A stretch of DNA of 20,431 nucleotides, from IMG/VR virus record IMGVR_UViG_3300032238_001125, positions 1-20,431 of that record; one strand, written 5' to 3'. The translations under genes and the position numbers were made by a program. The stretch comes from a virus. Positions 1-7,473 of this stretch are shown here, one piece after another. Each line of letters begins with the position of its first letter. The first letter of the stretch is position 1. Below the pieces are notes generated by a model, which was not told the DNA's origin, made no database searches, and saw only the letters and a list, made by a program, of their open reading frames with translations.

Positions 1-2
1 TA

Positions 3-263
3 AAAAATGAGCCTTTAGGTGAAGTTTATAAAGAATCAAAGAACGTTTATCCTAGCGTTAATGATACTGCTTACGAGGATTCTATAAGGATGAATAGTTC
101 TTTAAATGAGGATGTTTATAGAAGCGTACCAGGAAGAGATTTAGGTGGTGCGGGAAGGAATTATGAATCGATAAATGACGATCAATATAACATTTCGAAT
201 AAGCCTATTAATATAGCTAATATAGGAAGAGTATATCCAGGTTCAAAAAATGAAAACAATTAG
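3..263 (+). CDS. C-terminal end of an unrecognised protein (5' end outside window)
   Basis: An open frame enters from the left edge and ends at TAG 261-263, giving 86 residues. The peptide is polar and rich in Asn, Ser, Asp and Tyr (for example RNYESINDD) and ends IGRVYPGSKNENN. It has no hydrophobic core pattern and looks like a flexible C-terminal tail. The stop lies 22 bases before the spike gene on the same strand, so it is probably the preceding gene of the same late operon. In T4-type phages the neighbour of the spike is often another hub or tail protein, but nothing in these 86 residues identifies one. The codon use (GAT, AAT, ATA, AGA, TTA) matches the rest of the window, which supports real coding. 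Function unknown. Confidence 0.7.
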   Translation, partial: KNEPLGEVYKESKNVYPSVNDTAYEDSIRMNSSLNEDVYRSVPGRDLGGAGRNYESINDDQYNISNKPINIANIGRVYPGSKNENN

Positions 264-285
264 TAATATTTAGGTATAATTACAA

Positions 286-1200
286 ATGGGATTAATAGAC
301 AGAAATAAATTAGAAAAGCCTAATACTGAGATATCACACTATCTTGGTGTTGTAGTAGACAACAAGGACCCCGAATTTAAGGGAAGGGCCAAGGTTAGGA
401 TTTTTGGAATTTTTGACGAGCTTACTGATACAGAACTTCCTTGGTCTTATCAAAGATTAGAGCAGAGTTATGGTCTTGGTGGAGGATCTGGTAGAATATC
501 AGTACCTAAACTTGGATCTGTAGTACATGTTCAATTCAATAACGGAAACTATTACAGCCCTGAATATAAAGCGGTACAGGAGTTATCTCCAGATTTGATA
601 GATGAGATCAGGAATAGTTATGAGGGTGCTCATTCATTAATATATGATGGAATAGAAAGGCTTAAAATGTATTATACAGTAGAGAAAGGACTGGTGATAG
701 ATTTAAAGGAATCTAAGATCATTATAAGAAACGATAACTCTATACTAATAACTCATGCAGATGATACCGCTTCTATAGAATTAAAAGGTGGAAAAATAAC
801 TAAGTATGCAGATCAGGAGATCGAGAATACTGCAGTGACTAGAATAAAGCATAGCTCAGAGGAGGTATGGATGGATGGAAAAACTACCAATCTTGGACAC
901 TCTCCTTTATTCTCTGCAGTGTGTGCAGAGCCATTATGGGATTTTCTAAAAAAATTAGCTATATCAGTAGACAGTAAAATGCCAGCAACCCCGGGGGTTA
1001 ATTCAACTCTAGCATCCAGCTTTGAACAATTAGCTACAAGTCAGACTGTAAGAGTTACCAGAGAAAATGCTCCTGAATTCCCGGCAGTACCTCTTGACGC
1101 TAATTCTCCTATAGGTATACCTAATACAGGAACTGCTGGTACATCCGGTACATCCGGGACTAACGGCACTTCAGGTACTAGCGGAATAATAGGAGTATAA
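286..1200 (+). CDS. Baseplate central spike protein, gp5/VgrG-like OB-fold, without lysozyme domain
   Basis: This 304-residue protein probably forms the needle at the centre of the baseplate that pierces the cell envelope. Residues about 17-100 match the gp5/VgrG OB-fold: YLGVVVDNKDPEFKGRAKVRIFG, a LPWSY segment, then SGRISVPKLGSVVHVQFNNG, the usual 'iP.vGd.V.v.F..G' signature. Residues about 130-200 are alternating short strands (GLVIDL, KIIIR, SILIT, ASIEL, GKITKY), as in the beta-helical stalk of spikes. T4 gp5 has a lysozyme domain between these parts; here only about 30 residues separate them, so the protein is predicted to puncture without its own muramidase. Residues 282-300 are Gly-Thr-Ser triplets. 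ATG 286 is the first start after the upstream stop and has no Shine-Dalgarno. The next gene begins one base after its stop. Family call is firm; absence of lysozyme is read directly. Confidence 0.82.
   Translation: MGLIDRNKLEKPNTEISHYLGVVVDNKDPEFKGRAKVRIFGIFDELTDTELPWSYQRLEQSYGLGGGSGRISVPKLGSVVHVQFNNGNYYSPEYKAVQELSPDLIDEIRNSYEGAHSLIYDGIERLKMYYTVEKGLVIDLKESKIIIRNDNSILITHADDTASIELKGGKITKYADQEIENTAVTRIKHSSEEVWMDGKTTNLGHSPLFSAVCAEPLWDFLKKLAISVDSKMPATPGVNSTLASSFEQLATSQTVRVTRENAPEFPAVPLDANSPIGIPNTGTAGTSGTSGTNGTSGTSGIIGV
1126..1185 (+). repeat. Degenerate 9-base tandem repeat coding Gly-Thr-Ser triplets
   Basis: The last part of the spike gene is built from 9-base units coding Thr-Ser-Gly or close variants (ACA TCC GGT and relatives). 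Two adjacent copies of GGTACATCC are identical, while others have drifted at third positions. The translation is about six Gly-Thr-(Ser/Ala/Asn) triplets. The region is locally richer in G+C than its surroundings. Mixed synonymous codons suggest selection on the peptide, with past slippage as the likely origin. Confidence 0.75.
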
Positions 1201-1201
1201 T

Positions 1202-4200
1202 ATGGCGGGAGATATAGGATCTAGAATAGATGATTTATTAGGGAAGGATTTTTCGAAAATGTCCACAGAGGAGATATTAAGTATAATATCAGGTGGACAG
1301 GATTTTAATATACCATATGAGGATTTACAATCAAAAGAGGGATTCGATAAAGAATTAGAAAAAAACCAGAAGGAGGTAGATTCTATAATACAAAGTTTAA
1401 ACCCTCAGCCTCTTCCTATATCTATTAAGGAAATTGAGGATCTATCTTGTAAATATGAAGGAGATGACTTATATAGTAGGATACTGATTGAATCAGTAAA
1501 AAAAGAAAATCCTAAATTATATAAGGAGCTTTTAAAATCTGATGAGTATAAAAATAATTCTCCTATTTCAGAAAACGATCTTGGTGTAAAAATTCCAGGA
1601 GGTAAAGATCTAGGGTTCTCTAAAAAAATACCATCGGAAGGAATTACTAAATATTTAAAGAAGAAAAATCCTGATTTTTTACAAAATATAAACGAAAAAA
1701 TATTTGATAATCTAGATCCGCTTTTATTAGGGAAGCCTTCTAATTCAGGGTCTAGAAAAAAAAGAAAGATGAAGATATTGGGATTCGAAATCCCTTTAGA
1801 ATTCATCATGAATAAAACTCAAATAGTTCATGTTAAGATCGGAGGAGACGAGATAAGTTTAGATGGTGCTTTAAAGAAAATAAATAGTCTATTAAAGGAT
1901 CAAAATAAAAATTCAAATCCTTGCGATTTTAAAGACGTTGATGAAAATACTCAATCTGAAAGAATAGATGGATTCGATGCTAATTTTTATCCCGATGGGG
2001 ATGATCCAATAATAGATGACGATTGTTTACCAGGAATACCGGAAGATCCGATAACAGGTGATCCAATTTTAACTAAATCTAGTTTCGATGATGTTCTAGA
2101 TGAATTTTGTGACCCGCCGGTTTATGAATTTAAAAGAGAAGAAGTAAATAATCCAGAACCACCTACAGTTGATGTAAATGCTATAGATGCTTGCGTTAAT
2201 TCTGCTTTAGAAAAGGGTAAGAAGCTAGAGGATGACGTAAAGCTATTAGCAAGATGGCAGATGATAGAAAGAAATCTGGAGGAGATACTTTATCATTATG
2301 AAGCAATCTACGAGTATCAAAAATCATTACACGATAATTGGATATCAAGAGTACCTAAAAACGAAGGAGGAGACCCAACTGATTTTCAAATAGGTGTATC
2401 AATATTAACATATAGGGATCAAATTTTGATATATCAGAAAGAGTTAATAAGTCAAATACAGAATTATAATAACGATAAATCCTTATTCGTTAATAACAAT
2501 AATATATTTACAGATAACCTTTTTCAATTAGATGTTTATGATACTGAATTGAGCGACAGCGAACTTGAAATTCTTTTTAATAACCAAATAGATTCTGATC
2601 TATCTCCAATAACGTATAATGATCAATCTCAATCTTGGCCAGTTACTGAAGGTATTTCTAAATTCAAGGAGAAAGCGGAGGAGATAAGATCTATAATGAT
2701 TGAGGGTAATTTTATACCAATTATAGAAAATAAAATACAAGAAACACAAGATCTATTAGACGCGGCTATATCTTTATTGTCTCAGAAAAAACAGTCTCCT
2801 GTTTCTATAGAGGACGTTGAAAAATCATTCATTCCTTCAAATACAGCAACTTCGGATGTTTATGGACAGGGTAATACAAATTTAGATATAAACGCAAGGG
2901 TTTTTAAAAGCCCTTTAGAATTAGCATTAACTGGAACATCATATACATATGATTCATATGGTTACGATTTCTTAAAAGCTTTAGAGGATTTTTCCGTAAG
3001 ATATAAAACTAATTTCAATAAATCTATAAGCGAACTTGAATTTGAATTATCTTTTGTTACTGACTATGGATCACCACTTCCTTACAAGAAAACAAAGAAA
3101 CCTTCTAAGATAAGCTTTACTGGAGCCAGCTCTGAACCTTTATCTGAAGTAAACGAACCTGATGAACAGAAGATAAAAATAGGAAATGAACATGCAGATA
3201 ATGGAGGATTGCTAAGTGATTATTTTCCAGAGTATTTAAAGAGCTATCAATTTATAAAGATAAGAAATATAAAAACAGGATTTCCTGATGTTGCTAAGTT
3301 TTATGATTTCATAGAAAAGATAATAAACACAAACGATTCTAAAGAAAGTATAATAGCTAAAATAGTAGATGACAGGGGAATACTATATGGTAATCTTATA
3401 GAGAAATCAGCATCTAACTGGTTATTTTTTACTGCTGAAGAAAGGGGAGATAATGATGCTAGAGATCCATCAAAAACAAGACCTTCCGGTTTTACAGATG
3501 AGGGAGAACCAAGTCCAGTATTTACTGATTTCTACAGTAACTTTAAAACCAAATGGAACTCTAAATATTTAGAAAATAAGAATACTTATATAAATCCTGC
3601 TTTAGAAAATCTTAAAATACAAGCTAAAAAAGCAGGGGAGGGATTAGCAAAAACTCTACCTGCTTCTGATGTAATAGGAATTAGAATACTTGAAAATTAC
3701 CTCGACGTAAAAAATAAATATGATCAGATAAAGGAAATAATGCTTTTATCTGCTCAGAAAATAAATGAGATAAATGAATCTCTAAGTCCTGATAATGTAG
3801 GTAAAAGATTCTCTGATATAAAATGTGCGGGTGCAGATGCTCCGCCTGCGGAAGATGATAAAGAAAATTGCCCTCCTGTTTGTTGCGGTGAACCTGGTTC
3901 AGATTTCGAAAATGGTAATTACCTTATGTCTTCTCCTCCTAGCTCGGATTGTCCAACGATGTTCCAAAGGTGTTGGTGGAAGCAGTTTTGTAAGGATGTT
4001 ACTAAGGTGGGACTTTTGCCTTATCCAAATGGCTTACCCCCTATAGAAGATCCTAAGTATTTTTTAGCCCCTGGTCCTAGTGTTAGATTAGGACTTAAAT
4101 ATTGGCCTGTGGGGTATTTACCTCCCTCTTTTATACCAATACCTTTTGCTAATCCTATAGACGGTAATCCTTATATAAGAATACCTCTTCCAATGATTTG

Positions 4201-6304
4201 GACAGTGGTTCCTCCGATACTTATACCTCTCCCTTTTAATTTAGGAATACTGGTTATTTTTATTCCTTTTATTGGAGGGTTTATGCCTACTCCATTGGTT
4301 TATATAAAAGAGTTTATAACTGGTAGTTCATTATTTTTAACTGGGATCAGAGGTCCTAGATTTATACCAAGAAAATCAGATCCTGTAGTAAAGGATCCAA
4401 TGGAGAAAATAAAGCAGGCTCTATCTTTTGGTATACCAGATAAATTAATACCTCTTCCAGGTTTTGGATTAGATAATTTAGATTCTTCCTCTAGGGTTTT
4501 AAGTGACATTAAAGCCAATCTTACTAAAATATTCGACAGTGTTCCCCCTCCAGGAAATACACAATCTCTTAGAGAGGTGCAAGCAAAAGAAAGGGATCTT
4601 AAAAAAAGAATAAGAGATAAAGAGAAAGAACATAAAAAGAAAAGTGCTTTAATAGACGAACCTAAGCCTGATATATCTGCGGAGACTGCTGCATTAAAAG
4701 AAATAGTTAAGCAAAGGAAAGATTCCTTAAAAGTTTTAATTAAAAACTATCTTAACGACAGTATACCAGATCCTAAGTCTATATATTTTCCTAAGGATAA
4801 GGACAAATTAAAAATTGATATCCCAGGTATAATAAAATCTCTAAGAATATTGAAGGAGATGAGAGCAAGCTTAGTTCCTGTTGATTGTCCGGGTTTTATA
4901 AACTTTAAGGATGAGATGAGGGAGGTATTAAAATTAATGCGAATAGTTTGCCCTCCTAAATATTTATTACAAAATTTTGAGGTTGCTAATTCTAGTAAGA
5001 TCTTCATGAAAAAGGATAAAGATCCTAGACTTATGACTGATGATGAATTTAGCGATTTAGTAAAACAAATAAGAGGTGTGTCCTTGATAATAACTAAAGT
5101 TATCCTTTGGGGAAATAAATTCTCAGTAATAAAGAAAGTAAAGGAGGGAGCTTTTTCACCTGTTGAAAATAGTGAATATGAAGGTGTTTTTAAATTTCCA
5201 GAGATAAAAATAACTAACTCTGCACCAAAAGCTCTTAAGTTTTTAAAGAAGAGAAATCCTATAATAGAGGCAATAAAAATAAGGATAATGGAAGGATTAT
5301 CCAAAATAGAATACACTCCGGAAGATTTCTCCAGATATGTTAGATATGAAGGTGAGAATCCTATACTAGTTATAAGAGTTAAAGATTTAAAGAAATTAGT
5401 TTCTAAAAAACTTGGATTAAGCAGGATAGGACCTTTTGATCCCGTTAGACCTTTAGATGCTGAAGAGCCTTTAATATCTAATTTCCCTTACCCTAAAGGA
5501 CCTTTATCTTGTCTAGGATCACTTAATGGTGGATTCGGTAATGCAATAGCTGCTTTTGAGATACCTACTGTTTTTCCACCAAAACAAGATTCTCTAACAC
5601 AAATTCCTGGATTGGGCGGAATTATTCAGGTCACTATTCCTGGATCTAAAATAAAATCTTTCCTAACGGAAGCTTTAATTAAGTCTTTAGATGCTGGTGC
5701 TCTTGAAGCGGCTTTCCCAGAGATTAATGATGTAAACTCTCCTAAGTTTTTAAATTTAGAACCAAATGATATCCAGAAGTTATCCAAAACATTAGTTACT
5801 AATTTAATAAGTCCGGAATCCCCTGATATACCTCCTTTTTTGAATATATTAAAAGTACCGGTATTTCCTCCTGCAAGACCAACGGATATGATAGAACAGG
5901 CTTTAATAGGATTAGGAGCACCTCCACCAGCTAGAATAGTTTATAGCTTGTTCTGGACATACTTTAAAAGCTTGCCGAAAACACCGCTCGGAGATAAAAT
6001 AGTTCTACCAAAAATTACAGCTTCTTCTGAATTATTAGCTAGGATACCTTGGCCTCTTGCTGTACTTATAGGAAGAAACGTTTTAAACATATTAAATCCT
6101 ATAGCAATGAATGACGATCATCCTGTATGGAGAAGAATGAGCCTAAAGAATACATACTATGTTGTTTATATAGATGAATTTTTAAGAAGTGCAGCAGATG
6201 TTTCTGGATTATTTAAATTCTTTCTTGGGTCCGCAGATCCTGTATATCCTATCCCGGAACTACAATCTGAACTTAAAAAAGCTTTTAATATAAAAAAATA
6301 CTAA
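1202..6304 (+). CDS. Giant protein (1700 aa), probable virion component, family not recognised
   Basis: I do not recognise the family. The protein is mosaic. Residues about 1-180 are charged and helical, followed by a basic patch (SRKKRKMK, about 184-191). An acidic Asp/Pro-rich stretch spans about 245-310, and long polar helices with coiled-coil character lie around 330-430. Seven Cys fall within residues 875-930. Residues about 940-1037 are very hydrophobic and Pro-rich (PPSFIPIPF, PMIWTVVPPILIPLPF, LGILVIFIPFIGG). A charged helical block follows (KERDLKKRIRDKEKEHKKK, about 1133-1151), and the C-terminus is rich in PxxP-type segments (KVPVFPPARPTD, GAPPPARI). It starts one base after the spike stop, with AGGAG six bases upstream, although those bases also code the end of the spike. 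Position suggests a hub, tail or ejected protein; tape measure is possible but unsupported. Confidence 0.62.
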   Translation: MAGDIGSRIDDLLGKDFSKMSTEEILSIISGGQDFNIPYEDLQSKEGFDKELEKNQKEVDSIIQSLNPQPLPISIKEIEDLSCKYEGDDLYSRILIESVKKENPKLYKELLKSDEYKNNSPISENDLGVKIPGGKDLGFSKKIPSEGITKYLKKKNPDFLQNINEKIFDNLDPLLLGKPSNSGSRKKRKMKILGFEIPLEFIMNKTQIVHVKIGGDEISLDGALKKINSLLKDQNKNSNPCDFKDVDENTQSERIDGFDANFYPDGDDPIIDDDCLPGIPEDPITGDPILTKSSFDDVLDEFCDPPVYEFKREEVNNPEPPTVDVNAIDACVNSALEKGKKLEDDVKLLARWQMIERNLEEILYHYEAIYEYQKSLHDNWISRVPKNEGGDPTDFQIGVSILTYRDQILIYQKELISQIQNYNNDKSLFVNNNNIFTDNLFQLDVYDTELSDSELEILFNNQIDSDLSPITYNDQSQSWPVTEGISKFKEKAEEIRSIMIEGNFIPIIENKIQETQDLLDAAISLLSQKKQSPVSIEDVEKSFIPSNTATSDVYGQGNTNLDINARVFKSPLELALTGTSYTYDSYGYDFLKALEDFSVRYKTNFNKSISELEFELSFVTDYGSPLPYKKTKKPSKISFTGASSEPLSEVNEPDEQKIKIGNEHADNGGLLSDYFPEYLKSYQFIKIRNIKTGFPDVAKFYDFIEKIINTNDSKESIIAKIVDDRGILYGNLIEKSASNWLFFTAEERGDNDARDPSKTRPSGFTDEGEPSPVFTDFYSNFKTKWNSKYLENKNTYINPALENLKIQAKKAGEGLAKTLPASDVIGIRILENYLDVKNKYDQIKEIMLLSAQKINEINESLSPDNVGKRFSDIKCAGADAPPAEDDKENCPPVCCGEPGSDFENGNYLMSSPPSSDCPTMFQRCWWKQFCKDVTKVGLLPYPNGLPPIEDPKYFLAPGPSVRLGLKYWPVGYLPPSFIPIPFANPIDGNPYIRIPLPMIWTVVPPILIPLPFNLGILVIFIPFIGGFMPTPLVYIKEFITGSSLFLTGIRGPRFIPRKSDPVVKDPMEKIKQALSFGIPDKLIPLPGFGLDNLDSSSRVLSDIKANLTKIFDSVPPPGNTQSLREVQAKERDLKKRIRDKEKEHKKKSALIDEPKPDISAETAALKEIVKQRKDSLKVLIKNYLNDSIPDPKSIYFPKDKDKLKIDIPGIIKSLRILKEMRASLVPVDCPGFINFKDEMREVLKLMRIVCPPKYLLQNFEVANSSKIFMKKDKDPRLMTDDEFSDLVKQIRGVSLIITKVILWGNKFSVIKKVKEGAFSPVENSEYEGVFKFPEIKITNSAPKALKFLKKRNPIIEAIKIRIMEGLSKIEYTPEDFSRYVRYEGENPILVIRVKDLKKLVSKKLGLSRIGPFDPVRPLDAEEPLISNFPYPKGPLSCLGSLNGGFGNAIAAFEIPTVFPPKQDSLTQIPGLGGIIQVTIPGSKIKSFLTEALIKSLDAGALEAAFPEINDVNSPKFLNLEPNDIQKLSKTLVTNLISPESPDIPPFLNILKVPVFPPARPTDMIEQALIGLGAPPPARIVYSLFWTYFKSLPKTPLGDKIVLPKITASSELLARIPWPLAVLIGRNVLNILNPIAMNDDHPVWRRMSLKNTYYVVYIDEFLRSAADVSGLFKFFLGSADPVYPIPELQSELKKAFNIKKY

Positions 6305-6360
6305 TTTCTTGGAAATTTTAATGCAATTTTATACTACAAACAAAGATAAACCCAAATAAC
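6305..6360 (+). promoter_or_regulatory. Short AT-rich intergenic leader before the S1-like gene
   Basis: These 56 non-coding bases separate the giant gene from the S1-like gene, whereas several neighbouring gaps here are one or two bases. A new transcript could start here. The stretch TTTTATACTAC near 6329-6338 loosely resembles a TATA-type late promoter element, but I see no convincing paired element. The only inverted repeat is a weak five-pair A/T stem (AAATT, seven-base loop, AATTT). No Shine-Dalgarno precedes ATG 6361 (AAACCCAAATAAC). Confidence 0.3.
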
Positions 6361-7470
6361 ATGAAAAACAAAAATTTTAGTTCCTTCGATTATGATACAG
6401 CTGAGAGAGAAAGACTTGAAGCTATCTATAGTGGAACCTTTCCCGAGGAGAACAAAAAAATAACAGGAAAGGACATACAGAACAATTCTTCCGAAAGGGT
6501 AACAATAACATCTATTGATATGGATAAGGGTGTTGCCTTAGGAGAGACTCTATTCGGACAGACTATTATAATCGATACAAAGAAGGAAGAAAAAAATATG
6601 CGAAAGCTAGGATATCCTTCTATAGAGATAAATCCAGGTCAAATACTTGATGTTGTTATACAAAAGGATTCTTCTGGATCTTTTAACGGATCAGTATCTG
6701 CAGGATACGAGAAAGCTCTTAAAAGAGAATTACACAGATCTATTAAAGATGAGGACTGTGCATTCAAAGTCAAAGTTAAGAATGTTTGTAACGGAGGATT
6801 CATGGTTGATCTATCAGGAATTGAATGCTTCCTACCAGGAAGTCTTGCTGCAGCAAATAGAATTATGAACTTTGCGGACTACGTAGGTAAAGAATTAACT
6901 GTAATGGTTGAAATTTACGATCAAAGGAGAGATATCTTTGTTGTATCGTTCAAAAAATATCTTAGAAAAATTATTGATAGAGAGGTTCAAAATCTTTCGT
7001 TTGCTAATAAATATCAAGGAACAGTTACTGGATTATCCAATAATGGTGTATTTGTTGAATGGGATGAGATTTATACAGGAATAATCTCTATTGACGATTC
7101 TAACAGAGCATCACTAGAAAAATACCAAGCAGGTGATACTGTTGAGTTCTATGTAATTGATATAAAAAATCCACAAAGAATCAATCTATCAGTTTCTGAG
7201 CCAAACGAAAAAATGAAAACTGTCCAAGAAATGAAGGATACTTCTTCCGAAGTTTTAGGGGAAAATACCGATTTGAAAATATATAAAGGAGAGGTTACTA
7301 AAATTAAAACTTTCGGTATTTTCGTGAAGATGGAAAATGGATTGAATGGTCTTATCGAAAAAGAGAAATTAGTAAGTTCTATTAAAGAATATGAGGTTGG
7401 GCAATCGGTTGATTTCTCGATCTTGAGTGTAGATAGTTCTACTCTTAAAATACAATTAATAGAAAAATAA
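6361..7470 (+). CDS. Ribosomal protein S1-like RNA-binding protein with several S1 domains
   Basis: This 369-residue protein resembles bacterial ribosomal protein bS1, which helps the 30S subunit capture and unfold mRNA. Three clear S1 (OB-fold) domains are visible. Residues about 134-198 (FKVKVKNVCNGGFMVDLSG, then FLPGS, ending VVSFKKYLRK) carry the bS1 hallmark 'K.GG..VD..G...FLPGS'. Residues about 218-278 contain YQGTVTGLSNNGVFVEW and end RINLSV. Residues about 308-367 contain YKGEVTKIKTFGIFVKMENG, GLIEKEKL and YEVGQSVDFSIL. Residues about 45-115 look like a degenerate fourth copy. E. coli bS1 has six domains and about 557 residues, so this is a shortened form. The first 40 residues are charged and could be a docking arm. 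Viral S1 homologues are known; a place inside a baseplate cluster is unusual. It could aid phage translation or act as an RNA chaperone. Confidence 0.88.
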   Translation: MKNKNFSSFDYDTAERERLEAIYSGTFPEENKKITGKDIQNNSSERVTITSIDMDKGVALGETLFGQTIIIDTKKEEKNMRKLGYPSIEINPGQILDVVIQKDSSGSFNGSVSAGYEKALKRELHRSIKDEDCAFKVKVKNVCNGGFMVDLSGIECFLPGSLAAANRIMNFADYVGKELTVMVEIYDQRRDIFVVSFKKYLRKIIDREVQNLSFANKYQGTVTGLSNNGVFVEWDEIYTGIISIDDSNRASLEKYQAGDTVEFYVIDIKNPQRINLSVSEPNEKMKTVQEMKDTSSEVLGENTDLKIYKGEVTKIKTFGIFVKMENGLNGLIEKEKLVSSIKEYEVGQSVDFSILSVDSSTLKIQLIEK

Positions 7471-7473
7471 AAA

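Noticed and set aside
275-280. TATAAT directly before the spike gene as a -10 promoter element
   Set aside because: It is only five bases from the start codon, leaving almost no leader, and no -35 partner is visible; such a hexamer is expected by chance in DNA this A/T-rich.
3825-4046. 73-codon frame on the + strand in another phase of the giant gene
   Set aside because: It overlaps the Cys-cluster region of the real gene, has no plausible initiation context, and its peptide has no domain-like pattern.
4747-5316. 189-codon open frame on the - strand inside the 1700-residue gene
   Set aside because: It lies wholly antisense to a long gene with consistent codon use and shows no recognisable motif. 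A/T-rich coding DNA often leaves the opposite strand open. The shorter antisense frames at 1405-1809, 4300-4518, 7149-7481, 8649-8903, 10339-10593 and 16263-16544 were dropped for the same reason.
1202-6304. The 1700-residue protein as tape measure
   Set aside because: Its length would fit, but the hydrophobic part is Pro-rich, Cys clusters are atypical, and the gene follows the spike instead of the tail tube. Not supported enough to name.
6309-6327. Terminator hairpin after the 1700-residue gene
   Set aside because: Only a five-pair A/T stem with a seven-base loop can be drawn, with no G/C pairs and no clear T-run.
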